DNA from: Microbacterium enclense
GTDB taxonomy: Bacteria > Actinomycetota > Actinomycetes > Actinomycetales > Microbacteriaceae
NCBI RefSeq assembly: GCF_001456955.1
Contig: NZ_KQ758472.1
Location: 213,984-277,983 of the forward strand
Length of the DNA: 64,000 nucleotides
Direction of reading: 5' to 3'
A model generated the notes under the pieces. It made no database searches and was not told the DNA's origin. It saw nothing but the letters and a program-made list of their open reading frames with translations. The translations under genes were made by a program, and so were the position numbers. Of this stretch, positions 23,200 through 32,144 are shown one piece after another. The first letter of the stretch is position 1, and every line of letters begins with the position of its first letter.

Positions 23200-23565
23200 A
23201 TGGCCATTCGCGTGCAGGTGACGATGACGAACCGCCTCGGCGAGTTGACCGACGAGATTCGGGCGCGCCTCATCTCCGGCGAGAACAAGGCCGCCGAGCG
23301 CGGTCTCACCCTCTCCCGGCAGATGGTGCCCCTCGACACGGGAAACCTCTCCGGGTCCGGGACCGTGGAGCCGGCCGTCGACCCCGAGGAGGGCGCGGGC
23401 ATCGTCTACGACACCCCGTACGCGGCCCGGCTGCATGAGCACCCCGAGTACGACTTCTCGAAGGACTCGAACCCGAACGCGCAGGGCAAGTGGGTGGAGA
23501 ACGCCGTCGTGCAGAACAAAAAGGAGCTCGGCGACATCATCCGGAACGAGGTGCAGGGTGGCTGA
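23200..23565 (+). CDS. HK97 gp10-like tail completion / minor capsid protein
   Basis: A 121-residue protein resembling HK97-gp10-like proteins: an N-terminal amphipathic helix, AAERGLTLSRQMVPLDTGNL, SGSGTVEPAV, then IVYDTPYAARLHEHPEYDFS, and a C-terminal helix (WVENAVVQNKKELGDIIRNE). The VPLDTGNLSGS...YAARLHE signature is characteristic. It connects head and tail tube. Confidence 0.78.
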   Translation: MAIRVQVTMTNRLGELTDEIRARLISGENKAAERGLTLSRQMVPLDTGNLSGSGTVEPAVDPEEGAGIVYDTPYAARLHEHPEYDFSKDSNPNAQGKWVENAVVQNKKELGDIIRNEVQGG

Positions 23566-23974
23566 CGCGCCGGAGATCATCCTGAACCGCGCGCTCGCGC
23601 AGCTGCTGCACACCGCGGGCCTCGCGGTCTACCACCAGCTGCCGGGTGTCATACCGGAGCGAGCGATCCGCCTCGACGGCGTCATGCCGACCAGCGTCAA
23701 CGAGTACACGCTGCTCACCCCGCTCCGCCCTGTCCCCGAGGGCCGCGCGGACATGGTCTGGCGCACGCAGATCTACACCCGACGCAAGGGCGGCGCCGCC
23801 GCCGCGCGCTCCTGGGGCGCCGACCTCCGCGCCGTGCTCGACCAGAAGGAGTACGTCCCCAACGTGCTCGGCATCGGCTGGGCGTGGGAGTTCTCCGCCA
23901 CCGACTTCGACCCCGACTCGCAGGGACGCGCAGCCGTCGCCTCGACCTACTACTTCCGCGGCCGCCGGCCGTAG
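23558..23974 (+). CDS. Tail terminator protein
   Basis: A 138-residue protein from GTG 23558, coupled by an 8-bp overlap. The pattern of N-terminal helix (EIILNRALAQLLHTAGLAVY), PERAIRLDGVMPTS loop, and strands with MVWRTQIYTRR, then a helix and AWEFSATDFD, fits phage tail terminators (gpU/gp17-like) that cap the tail tube. It lies directly before the major tail protein. Confidence 0.68.
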   Translation: MADAPEIILNRALAQLLHTAGLAVYHQLPGVIPERAIRLDGVMPTSVNEYTLLTPLRPVPEGRADMVWRTQIYTRRKGGAAAARSWGADLRAVLDQKEYVPNVLGIGWAWEFSATDFDPDSQGRAAVASTYYFRGRRP

Positions 23975-24020
23975 GAACCCCGCCGGAAGCGCCGGCACAC
24001 CACCCACGAAGGAGGCGGCC

Positions 24021-24773
24021 ATGGCCGACACCACCCTCTACGACACGATGGCGCCCTCCGCGGGGTCCGTCGCGCTCGCGCACCAGCGCCTGATCCGCAT
24101 GCGGCAGAACGGCGTGTTCCAGAACATCACGGGCGACATCAACAACCTCGCCCTCAACCCGACGAAGATCAGTGTCCCCCGCGAGGTGTACGGCCAGAAG
24201 GGCCGCACCCGCGAGGACATCATCGGCTACAACTACGCCCCCACCTTCGACGTCGAGGTCGTCCGCGACCCCGTCACGAAGCAGATCGTCGCCGCCCAGG
24301 CGTGGTTCAAGGACCTCGTGTCCGCCGCGTTCTCCGAGGGCGAGGCGAACAAGCGCGAGTTCCAGCTGTTCACCGACGCGCTCGACGAGGACATGCCCGT
24401 CGTGCAGGGCAAGTTCTCTGTCGCGTACGCCGAGGGCAACACGGGCTTCGCCGACAAGGGCATCGTCCGCATCACCCTCCAGTCCGACGGCATCGTCCCG
24501 CGCATCACTTCCCCGCTCGCCGGGAACGGCGCGCCGATCCTCGAGTCCGCCACCCCGGCCGGTCTCACCACCGGTGACCTGCTCAAGGTCCGCGGGTACA
24601 AGCTCGGCACCGTCGTCAGCGCCACGATCGACGGTCAGGCGGTCACGAAGATCCTCAAGGTCGACGAGTACACCGTCGCCCTGCTGATCCCGGCGACCGT
24701 GTCCGGCTCGGCACCGATCACCGTCACCAACGACGCCGGCGCGTCGAACACGCTGCCGTACACCGCCGCGTAA
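24021..24773 (+). CDS. Major tail protein with C-terminal Ig-like domain
   Basis: A 250-residue protein with a strong ribosome site (gaaggaggc). Residues 1-165 form the tail-tube domain (NLALNPTKISVPREVYGQKG, NYAPTFDVEVVRDPVTKQIV). Residues about 170-250 are an IPT/TIG-like Ig fold (PILESATPAGLTTGDLLKVR, GSAPITVTNDAGASNTLPYT), a frequent decoration on tail tubes that may bind cell-surface sugars. Confidence 0.85.
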   Translation: MADTTLYDTMAPSAGSVALAHQRLIRMRQNGVFQNITGDINNLALNPTKISVPREVYGQKGRTREDIIGYNYAPTFDVEVVRDPVTKQIVAAQAWFKDLVSAAFSEGEANKREFQLFTDALDEDMPVVQGKFSVAYAEGNTGFADKGIVRITLQSDGIVPRITSPLAGNGAPILESATPAGLTTGDLLKVRGYKLGTVVSATIDGQAVTKILKVDEYTVALLIPATVSGSAPITVTNDAGASNTLPYTAA

Positions 24774-24794
24774 GTCAGGGAGGGCAGGGACTCC

Positions 24795-25262
24795 ATGACT
24801 GTGCACGCCGAGAAGGTCGGCCGCGACCTTCACCTCACGTTCGACGGCATCGACCAGCCGTTCGTCATCCACCCGCTCCCCGGCCGCGCCGGAGTGCAGA
24901 TCACCGACACCTACCTCGCCGTCTCCGCCGGGCAGTCGAACCGCGCGCAGGACATGACCGAGGCGCTGCAGATCGCCGCGGACGGTGGCCGACAGAACGC
25001 GATCACCGGCCGGTGGGAACCGCGCCCCGACGCCGAGCAGACCAACTTCAACCGCATCGGCCTCGAGCTGTCGCAGGACGAAGCCGAGTCCATCCTGATG
25101 CCCGCGTTCTTCTGGCAGACGGTGCTCGGCCTCGACGGCGTGAAGGCGTACATCGAGGGCGGTGAGGGTCTCGCGGGCACCCTAAAAGCCACGGGGGCGC
25201 TGTCCCTGCGTTTGGGTCTCTTGGCCCGGCGGACATCGCCCGCGGCATCCGCGACGGCCTGA
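24795..25262 (+). CDS. Tail assembly chaperone, short form (G)
   Basis: A 155-residue protein between major tail and tape measure genes. The N-terminus (TVHAEKVGRDLHLTFDGIDQ) is beta-rich, and the rest is helical (DEAESILMPAFFWQTVLGLD). As in lambda G, most ribosomes stop at 25262, while a minority shift -1 at TTTGGGT (25211-25217) to make the longer GT form. The sequence past the slip site (RLGLLARRTSPAASATA) is low-complexity. Confidence 0.8.
   Translation: MTVHAEKVGRDLHLTFDGIDQPFVIHPLPGRAGVQITDTYLAVSAGQSNRAQDMTEALQIAADGGRQNAITGRWEPRPDAEQTNFNRIGLELSQDEAESILMPAFFWQTVLGLDGVKAYIEGGEGLAGTLKATGALSLRLGLLARRTSPAASATA
25211..25217 (+). other. -1 ribosomal frameshift site T TTG GGT
   Basis: The heptamer TTTGGGT lies in the exact phase X XXY YYZ relative to the chaperone frame (CGT TTG GGT). 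After a -1 slip the tRNAs re-pair on TTT and GGG. It lies 46 nt before the zero-frame stop, and the -1 frame stays open for 157 codons. CTAAAAG at 25181-25187 was considered but does not fit the tandem-slip pattern. Confidence 0.7.
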
Positions 25263-25690
25263 TCATCGGCGTCGGCCGGCCCGACGCGAACGGGGTCTAC
25301 CCCGAGCTGATCTACACCCCCGAGTGGCAGGCGCAGCGCGCGGCATCCGCCGAGCGGCACACCCGCCACGACGACGGCCCCGGCCTGACGACCTCCGAGT
25401 TCTGGGGGCTCGTCTGGCCGGAGCTGTTCGGCGAGGTGGAGCTCGACCTCGCCACCGCGGGCCTCATCCCCGACCTCGACCGCGCGCTCGACACCCGCCC
25501 GTGGCACACCGTCCGCGGCGCGATCTACCGCCTCCCCGACATCGACACGACATGGGTCGGGAAGGCGGTACGGCATGTTCGACGCGGGCGCACTGATCTT
25601 CAAGATCCAGACGGCGGGCGCGCAGACCTTCCGGTCGGACATGGCGTCCGCGGACCAGGCGATCGAGAAGGTCGGCCGGACTTCATCTGA
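25217..25690 (+). CDS. Tail assembly chaperone extension (GT, made by -1 frameshift)
   Basis: This 157-codon frame has no own start or ribosome site and is read after the -1 slip; the full GT product is join(24795..25217, 25217..25690), about 298 residues. It begins SLGPADIARGIRDGLIIGVG and has a typical chaperone T-domain segment (TTSEFWGLVWPELFGEVELD). It overlaps the tape measure start by 116 nt. GT recruits the tail tube protein onto the tape measure. Confidence 0.72.
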   Translation, partial: SLGPADIARGIRDGLIIGVGRPDANGVYPELIYTPEWQAQRAASAERHTRHDDGPGLTTSEFWGLVWPELFGEVELDLATAGLIPDLDRALDTRPWHTVRGAIYRLPDIDTTWVGKAVRHVRRGRTDLQDPDGGRADLPVGHGVRGPGDREGRPDFI

Positions 25691-28454
25691 GGCGACCCCG
25701 AAGGTCGAGCGCACCGGCGACGCCGTCGACAGGACCGGCAAGAAGGCGAAGGACGCGAAGGCTCCCCTCGACGAGCAGGCGAAGTCGACGAAGGGCGTCG
25801 GCGACGAGTCCGAGACCGCGGCGAAGAAGCAGCAGAAGCAGGCCCAGTCGACCGAGGAGCAGATCTCGGCGGCCCGGGAGCTGTCGAAGGTCCTCCTCGT
25901 CGCCGGTGCCGCCACTGCCGCTGTCGTGGCGCTGTCGGTGGCGAAGTACACCGAGTTCGACGAGGCGATGGCGCAGACCCGCGCCGCGACGATGGCGACC
26001 GCCGCGGAGCAGAAGCAGCTCGGCGAGGCCGCGCTCGAGGCCGGCGCCGACACCGCGTACTCGGCGTCCGAGGCCGCCGCCGCGGAGGAGGAGCTCGCGA
26101 AGGCGGGCCAGTCCGTCTCCGACATCGTCGGCGGCTCCCTGAACGGGGCGCTCGCCCTCGCCGCCGCCGGGCAACTGCAGGTCGCCCGCTCCGCCGAGAT
26201 CATGGCGACCACGCTCACCCAGTTCCGCCTCCCCGCGTCCGAGGCTGCGCACGTCTCCGACGTGCTCGCCGCCGGCGCTGGCAAGGCTCAGGGATCCGTC
26301 GACGACCTCGCGCTCGCGCTGAGCTACGTCGGACCCCTCGCCGGGTCTGTCGGCCTCTCGCTCGACGAGACCGCCGGCACGATCGCGTACTTCGCGACGC
26401 AGGGCATCATCGGCGAGAAAGCCGGAACGTCGCTCCGCGGCGTTCTCGCGAGCCTCCAGGCGCCGTCCATGGCCGCGGAGAAGGAGATGGCGAAGTACAA
26501 CATCACCGCCTTCGACGCGCAAGGCAACATGCTCTCCCTCGCCGGCATCGCCGACCAGCTGCGTAACAACCTCGGCGGCCTCACCGAGCAGGAGCGTCTC
26601 GCCGCGCTCGGCCGAATCTTCGGCAACGAGTCCCTCAACGCCGCGACGCTGCTCTACGAAGGCGGCTCCGCCAAGATCAACGAGTGGACCGACGCGGTCG
26701 ACGACTCCGGGTACGCCGCGGAGCAGGCCGCCATGCGGCAGGACAACCTCGCCGGCGACATTGAGAAGCTCGGTGGAGCGTTCGACACCGCGCTCATCCG
26801 CACCGGATCCGGCGCGAACGAGATCCTCCGCCAGATGGTGCAGATCGCGACGCAGCTGGTCGACAGCTACGGGGAGATGCCCGCCCCGGTGCAGGCGACC
26901 GCGCTTGTGGTCGGCGTTGCTGCGGCCGCGATGCTGCTGTTCGCGGGCGGTGCCGTGCAGGTCCGAGCCCGACTGATCGAGCTGCAGGCCGAGTTCGCCA
27001 AGACCAACGCCAGTATGCGCACCACTGCCCTGGTCGGCGCTGGCGCGGCGCTCGCGCTCACCGGCATCGTCACCGTCATCGCGCTCGTCGTCGCCCGTCA
27101 GGCGGAGATGAACGCGGGCGCCGCCGAGTTCGCCGACAGCCTCGACGAGGTCACGGGCGCCGCGACGGAGAACACCCGCGCGATGATCGCGAAGAAGCTG
27201 GCCGACGCCGGCGTGTTCGAGCAGGCGAAGAAGGTCGGCCTCAGTCAGAAGGAGCTCACCGACGCTCTCTACGAGGGTGGAGCGGCCGCCGACGACGTCA
27301 TCAAGCGGTTCAAGGACGCGAGCTTCGCCACGGGCGGCTTCGACATCGGCTTGCAGGACGCGAGCCGAGCCGTCGACGACATGAACACGCAGCTCATCGA
27401 CTCGAAGACCCGCCACGATGACCTCAAGGCCGCCACCGAGGGGTCGACGGACGCGACGGGCGCCGGCACGGAGGTCACGAAGTCCGCGGCCGCGGCGTAC
27501 GTCGAAGCCGCCGACGGCGCGGACACCCTCGAGGGTGAGCTGCAGCAGCTCATCGACACCATCAACGAGGCGAACGGGGTCGGGCAGGACGCGGTCAGCG
27601 CGAACATCGACTATCAGGACGCGCTCGCGAAGGTCGACGAGACCATCCAGAAGGCACGCGAGGGCCAGGAGGGCTACTCCCTGTCCCTGGACCAGGGCAC
27701 GCAGGCAGGCCGCGACAACCTCGGCATGCTCAACGACCTCGCAGCCTCGTCGCAGGACGCAGCGGATAAGCAGTTCGCGCTCGACGGGAACACCCAGAAT
27801 TACCGGTCGTCGCTCGAGGCTGGCCGTCAGGCCCTCATCCAGCGCGCACAGGACCTGGGGTACAACGCCGACGAGGCGCAGGCCCTCGCCGATCAGATCT
27901 ACCGCATCCCGTCCGAGACGGAGTGGAAGATCATCGCGGACACTGCGTTCGCGCAGCAGCAGGTGGACTCGTACATCAGCCGCAACACCGGCCGCGAGAT
28001 CATCGTGAAGATCGCGGGCGTACCCGTGGCGCAAGGCCTCGGCGGGTCGGGCGGCATCACGCAGGCCGACGGCGGCAAGGTCGAGTTCTACGCGAACGGT
28101 GGCCGCCGCGGCGAGAACCACGTCGCACAGTTCGCTCGCGCCGGCACCTACCGGGTGTGGGCGGAGGACGAGACCGGCGGCGAGTGGTACCTGCCCAACT
28201 CCCCCGCGAAGCGCGACCGGTCCCTGGTCATCGCGAAGCAGATGCTCTCCGAGTGGGGCTTCGACATGGTCCCGAAGGGCGCCGCGCCGGCCATCACCGG
28301 CGGCGGCGGCCCCTCGTCCGACCTGACCGGCCTCGACATCACTGGAACCCTCCATATCGGCGGAGACGGGCTGGTCCGGATCGTTGACGGCCGCATCGCG
28401 GAAGCCCGATACCAATCAGCCACGACCCTGAGCGGAGGGAGCTCCTCACGATGA
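25575..28454 (+). CDS. Tape measure protein
   Basis: A 959-residue protein. The N-terminal 110 residues are charged coiled coil. Residues about 110-440 match the phage tail tape-measure core: EFDEAMAQTRAATMATAAEQ, ALEAGADTAYSASEAAAAEE, GTSLRGVLASLQAPS, GRIFGNESLNAATLLYEGGS. Two hydrophobic stretches (about 435-460 and 480-505) could form the membrane channel. At roughly 1.5 angstrom per residue, a tail near 140 nm is expected. Overlaps the next gene by 4 nt. Confidence 0.92.
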   Translation: MFDAGALIFKIQTAGAQTFRSDMASADQAIEKVGRTSSEATPKVERTGDAVDRTGKKAKDAKAPLDEQAKSTKGVGDESETAAKKQQKQAQSTEEQISAARELSKVLLVAGAATAAVVALSVAKYTEFDEAMAQTRAATMATAAEQKQLGEAALEAGADTAYSASEAAAAEEELAKAGQSVSDIVGGSLNGALALAAAGQLQVARSAEIMATTLTQFRLPASEAAHVSDVLAAGAGKAQGSVDDLALALSYVGPLAGSVGLSLDETAGTIAYFATQGIIGEKAGTSLRGVLASLQAPSMAAEKEMAKYNITAFDAQGNMLSLAGIADQLRNNLGGLTEQERLAALGRIFGNESLNAATLLYEGGSAKINEWTDAVDDSGYAAEQAAMRQDNLAGDIEKLGGAFDTALIRTGSGANEILRQMVQIATQLVDSYGEMPAPVQATALVVGVAAAAMLLFAGGAVQVRARLIELQAEFAKTNASMRTTALVGAGAALALTGIVTVIALVVARQAEMNAGAAEFADSLDEVTGAATENTRAMIAKKLADAGVFEQAKKVGLSQKELTDALYEGGAAADDVIKRFKDASFATGGFDIGLQDASRAVDDMNTQLIDSKTRHDDLKAATEGSTDATGAGTEVTKSAAAAYVEAADGADTLEGELQQLIDTINEANGVGQDAVSANIDYQDALAKVDETIQKAREGQEGYSLSLDQGTQAGRDNLGMLNDLAASSQDAADKQFALDGNTQNYRSSLEAGRQALIQRAQDLGYNADEAQALADQIYRIPSETEWKIIADTAFAQQQVDSYISRNTGREIIVKIAGVPVAQGLGGSGGITQADGGKVEFYANGGRRGENHVAQFARAGTYRVWAEDETGGEWYLPNSPAKRDRSLVIAKQMLSEWGFDMVPKGAAPAITGGGGPSSDLTGLDITGTLHIGGDGLVRIVDGRIAEARYQSATTLSGGSSSR

Positions 28455-29410
28455 TGATCGCCACCCTCACCGCCCGCCCTGACATGGCCCCCGTCCCTCG
28501 CGTCGAGATCCAGCTGCAGGAGATGGACGCGTACGACGGCGGTGGCGCCGGGGCTGCACCGACGGGGAGTCTCGACGGCGGCAGCCCCGGCGCTACCGGC
28601 CCGGAGGCGACCGGTGGAACGGCGCAGATGGTCACCGTGAAGGTCCCGGACGACACCGCGCATATAACGCTCTGGCGGCGGGACGGCTCACGCCGACGGG
28701 AAGTGCGCGGTGTCATCGGCGCCGCGTTTTCGTTCGACGGTTTCGGGGCATTGGATCGCGAAGCGGGCAGAGGTGTCGCGAGCGCGTACGAACTCGAGTG
28801 CCACACCGTGTTTCACGGGTCGGTCACCCTCCCCATCGGATCGGTCATCATGCCGGCCCCGGCCGAGCGGTACGAAACCGTCATCCAGCAGCCCCTCAAT
28901 CCGCGTCTGCGAGCGGTCGTCACCGAGACCGCCGCCAACGTGGAAAGCATCACGCGGCAGGCGCCTCTGGATCTGGTGCCTGTCGAGGGGAAATCGTTCC
29001 CTCGTCTGGTGGGTTTCGGTCCGCGGCAGGGCCTGTCGGGTGTGCAGTTCAGCTTCGAGGTGCCGGACAGGGCGACGGCGGCTGCGGTCTGGGCCACGCT
29101 CGGCGACGAGGAACACCCCCAACTGGCTGCGTGGCTGGTCCGGTCCATGCACCCCCTGCTGCCTCCCGTCTTCTTCTGCGAGGTGCGTGACCTCCAGGAG
29201 GTGGACTTCGACCTCGCGTACGGCGGCACGCGAAGCCGCTTCGTGGCTGTCGTCTCCGAGATCGCAGCGCCCGCTCCGGCGCTCACGACCCCCGCTGTCC
29301 GATACTCCGACCTCGTGGCGGCCTTCGGCCCGTCCTACGACGAGATCGGTACCGCTCTACCGCGCTACAGCCAGTGGGGCACGGCGTGGGAGTTCGCCTC
29401 CGCAAGCTGA
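28451..29410 (+). CDS. Distal tail / minor tail protein
   Basis: A 319-residue protein following the tape measure, the usual position of the distal tail protein (Dit). It has an N-terminal beta-rich domain interrupted by a Gly/Ala-rich loop (residues 28-55), a central LRAVVTETAANVESITRQAP segment, and a C-terminal region with YSQWGTAWEFASAS. It should join the tube to the adsorption device. Confidence 0.68.
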   Translation: MMIATLTARPDMAPVPRVEIQLQEMDAYDGGGAGAAPTGSLDGGSPGATGPEATGGTAQMVTVKVPDDTAHITLWRRDGSRRREVRGVIGAAFSFDGFGALDREAGRGVASAYELECHTVFHGSVTLPIGSVIMPAPAERYETVIQQPLNPRLRAVVTETAANVESITRQAPLDLVPVEGKSFPRLVGFGPRQGLSGVQFSFEVPDRATAAAVWATLGDEEHPQLAAWLVRSMHPLLPPVFFCEVRDLQEVDFDLAYGGTRSRFVAVVSEIAAPAPALTTPAVRYSDLVAAFGPSYDEIGTALPRYSQWGTAWEFASAS

Positions 29411-29420
29411 GAGGAACACG

Positions 29421-30506
29421 ATGCGCGCCGCCTCCGACCAAGCACGCAGCATCATCGGCAGCGGTGGCCTGAACGCTCAATGGGTGTTCGACCTCATGTA
29501 CGCCGGCGAACGCCGCCTCCAGGACGTGCCCATCGCAACCGGACACTCGTTGCAGTGGGACGGCACGAGGTTCGTCACCGGATCAGGCACGGCTCGCGTC
29601 GTCTGGGCGGACAGCTATGCCCGGTCGATGGCGCCCCGGGAGGTGGGCGACTGGTTCTCCCCGTTCGGGGGTGAGTTGCAGGTCGACTGCCTCGTCGGCG
29701 GGGGCGTGTTCACCGAGCGGATCCCGCAGGGACGGTTCGTCATCACGAACGTCCCTGACGTGGTCGAGGCGCGGATGCCGTGGGAAGGGCAGGTCATCCA
29801 CCCGGGCGAGTCCTTCACCCTCGAGCTCAACGACCCCCTCGTCCGCGTGCAGCGGAACGACTTCGCCCTGCCGACGGCTCCCCGTTCCACGTCAGCGTGG
29901 TCGGAGGTGCAGGCGATCTCGGAGCTTCCGGTCCTCCGCAACGTCGACGACAAGGTCCTCCCGCCGCTGCCGTACGAAGGCGCGCGCGAGCCGATCCTGC
30001 AGGCGATCTTCGACGCGATGGATGCCTGGCCGCACGTGGACTCCGCGGGATATCTCACCGCGCGGCCGAAGGCGTGGCCCGAACCGGTCGGCGAGCTCGT
30101 CGACGTGGTGACTGCCCCTCCGTCGATGACCTCCCGGGAGACGCACAACCGTGTGGCTGTGACGGGGCGCACAGCGGACGGGAAGCCACTGTACAGCGTC
30201 CGCGAAGTGACGGAGGGGTTCCTCCGCACGCGGAACCCTGACGGGTCGCCGTCACCCTTCGGAGGGTCCACGTACTCCTACCGGGCCGACCGACTGACGA
30301 CGCAGCAGCAGGTCGACGACTACGCCGATGCCCTGCTCCGCCGGGTGGCGCGGCTTCGCTCGGTCACGCGCGAAATCACTGTGCCCTTCAACCCGCTCAT
30401 TGAGGTAGGGGACGTGCACATCTTCCGCGGCGGGCACGTCCGGACACAGGTCGTTCGGCACGTCGGCGCCGCGACCGTCCTCACGGTGGAGGTGCCAGAT
30501 GCTTGA
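29421..30506 (+). CDS. Minor tail protein (baseplate hub-like)
   Basis: A 361-residue protein with ribosome site gaggaac. It begins MRAASDQARSIIGSGGLNAQ and has many beta strands with LQWDGTRFVTGSGTARVVWA and a C-terminal RVARLRSVTREITVPFNPLI, then VGDVHIFRG. The order after Dit suggests the Tal/hub-type protein, though it lacks a peptidase domain. Overlaps the next gene by 8 nt. Confidence 0.65.
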   Translation: MRAASDQARSIIGSGGLNAQWVFDLMYAGERRLQDVPIATGHSLQWDGTRFVTGSGTARVVWADSYARSMAPREVGDWFSPFGGELQVDCLVGGGVFTERIPQGRFVITNVPDVVEARMPWEGQVIHPGESFTLELNDPLVRVQRNDFALPTAPRSTSAWSEVQAISELPVLRNVDDKVLPPLPYEGAREPILQAIFDAMDAWPHVDSAGYLTARPKAWPEPVGELVDVVTAPPSMTSRETHNRVAVTGRTADGKPLYSVREVTEGFLRTRNPDGSPSPFGGSTYSYRADRLTTQQQVDDYADALLRRVARLRSVTREITVPFNPLIEVGDVHIFRGGHVRTQVVRHVGAATVLTVEVPDA

Positions 30507-31392
30507 CGCCGAAGCGATCACCAAGCTCCTCGATGGGAAGAGCCGTGTCACCCCGTACGTCGGGCGCTACGTGGGCCAGTCCGACATGCTCGCGCTCGTC
30601 GACCTCGGAGACCAACGCATCACAGTTCCCTTCACCGGCGGCTTCGTGCCGGAGGTGAGCGAGACCGTGCACGTCTGGTCCATCGACGGGGTCCTGTTCA
30701 TGATCGGTCCGACCGCGCCGAAGCCGGGCGGCGGCGTCGTTGCGACCGTGTCCGGCGACTACGTCAACGTGACGACCGACTTCGGAACGTTCCTGATGCC
30801 GTACGGTCCCCCATCGGACCCGCCCACATCCGGCGACAGCGTTGGCATCAACTGGTCCTGGCCGCCGTGGTGCATGAAGCTGTCCACCTCCCCCGACCCG
30901 CCACCCCCGCCACCCGCACCCGGAGGCGGCGAACCGAGCGGGCCCGTGACACGCACGGCGGAGTTCCGCGCCATCGACGCCGGATCCACCGACCGGGGGT
31001 CCGCCCGCTGGTGGACAGCGAGCCCGTACGCATTGAACTCCACCTACGGCGCATGGTTCTACGGCGACCAGATCAAGAGCACGATCCCCGCGAACGCGGA
31101 GTTCGGGTCGCTCGAGATCTTCATCGTCTACAGCCAGCGGCGCGGCGACCCGCCCCGCTTCGCCCTGCACAGCGACGCCCGGAAGGGCGGCGTACCGGGG
31201 TTCGGCGGCTACACCACGTGGGCGCCCGGTGAGGGGTGGCAGACGCCGCCCGACGCCGCCGGGTGGTTCAACGCGCTCAAGGCGGGCGGCGACCGGTGGG
31301 GCGTCGGCCTCAACCAGGGCGGCTACAACATCTTCAAGTCGCTCGCCCAGGACGGCATGTCCGGCGCGCTGCGCATCACATGGAAGGCCTGA
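30499..31392 (+). CDS. Minor tail protein with proline linker
   Basis: A 297-residue protein: an N-terminal OB-like domain (VTPYVGRYVGQSDMLALVDL), a Pro-rich linker (residues 132-145), and a C-terminal domain with aromatic-rich strands (RWWTASPYALNSTYGAWFYG; GGYNIFKSLAQDG). The modular shape suits a tail-tip or carbohydrate-contact protein. No enzyme motif is seen. Confidence 0.6.
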   Translation: MLDAEAITKLLDGKSRVTPYVGRYVGQSDMLALVDLGDQRITVPFTGGFVPEVSETVHVWSIDGVLFMIGPTAPKPGGGVVATVSGDYVNVTTDFGTFLMPYGPPSDPPTSGDSVGINWSWPPWCMKLSTSPDPPPPPPAPGGGEPSGPVTRTAEFRAIDAGSTDRGSARWWTASPYALNSTYGAWFYGDQIKSTIPANAEFGSLEIFIVYSQRRGDPPRFALHSDARKGGVPGFGGYTTWAPGEGWQTPPDAAGWFNALKAGGDRWGVGLNQGGYNIFKSLAQDGMSGALRITWKA

Positions 31393-31395
31393 CGC

Positions 31396-32082
31396 ATGGG
31401 GCACATCGAAAGCGCCGACGGGGCGCTCACCATCAACGACGACGCATCCGACGTCGCCGGGGACCTGCAGGCCATCGTCGACATGGCGATGAAGACCGGG
31501 GGTCTCCTCAAGGTCAACTCGGCGCAGCGGCAGAACCTCACCGGCAGCCAGACGCGGGTGGGATGGCTGATCATCGAGACGGACACAGGCCTGATCTACG
31601 AACGCACCAACACGGCGCCGCAGGGTGTCCTGGTCGGTGGAGCGTCGCTGCCGGAGATCAACCTGGTCGCCGGGCAGGTGCAGTCGGCCGCGGCAAACGA
31701 GACCGTCCGCATGTGGGCGGCGCCCGGTACGTCTCCGTCGCGCTCGTTCAGCGACCAGTGGTTCACGTACGCGTCGTCCGGTGACATCACCGTGAAGAAG
31801 GCGGGCTACTACCGCATCTCCGCGCGGGTGCTCGTCGCCGCCGTCGCGGGGCAGGCACTCGCCCTGTGGCTCAACTCCACCCTCGGAGTTCTGTCGCAGG
31901 ACTCCGTGGTGACCTCCGCCACCCTCGGCGTCATGGCGAAGCTCGACGTCGCCTCCGTCTACCTGCCGGCGAACGCGGTCGTGAACGTCATCATCGCCAC
32001 CACCAGCGGAAGCGTCGCCCTCGGCGGCCCCGACCCGGCGCGCAGCTCCGGCGAGTTCTCCGTCCAGTTCCTCTCGTCGTAA
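31396..32082 (+). CDS. Tail fibre / C1q-like trimeric protein candidate
   Basis: A 228-residue protein ending in a jelly-roll-like domain (GYYRISARVLVAAVAGQALA, LWLNSTLGVLS, ASVYLPANAVVNVIIATTSG) that resembles C1q/TNF-type heads on phage tail proteins. The N-terminus is likely a tail-attachment segment. It is the last gene before a terminator, so tail genes end here. Confidence 0.58.
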   Translation: MGHIESADGALTINDDASDVAGDLQAIVDMAMKTGGLLKVNSAQRQNLTGSQTRVGWLIIETDTGLIYERTNTAPQGVLVGGASLPEINLVAGQVQSAAANETVRMWAAPGTSPSRSFSDQWFTYASSGDITVKKAGYYRISARVLVAAVAGQALALWLNSTLGVLSQDSVVTSATLGVMAKLDVASVYLPANAVVNVIIATTSGSVALGGPDPARSSGEFSVQFLSS

Positions 32083-32095
32083 CCCACACCACGCG

Positions 32096-32124
32096 GAAGC
32101 CCCCGGAACACCACCGGGGGCTTC
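32096..32124 (+). terminator. Terminator at end of tail operon
   Basis: GAAGCCCCCGG (32096-32106) pairs with CCGGGGGCTTC (32114-32124), an 11-bp stem with a 7-nt loop, followed by GTCACG rather than a U-run. It resembles the other prophage hairpins in having a TTCGTC-type tail. Confidence 0.75.
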
Positions 32125-32144
32125 GTCACGAAAGGACGTGCCGC

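Noticed and set aside
25181..25187. CTAAAAG as the chaperone frameshift site
   Set aside because: It does not allow tandem -1 re-pairing in both sites; TTTGGGT downstream does.
25683..28415. A 910-codon leftward open frame
   Set aside because: Antisense of the tape measure gene, with low-complexity Arg/Leu/Gly composition and no recognisable domain.
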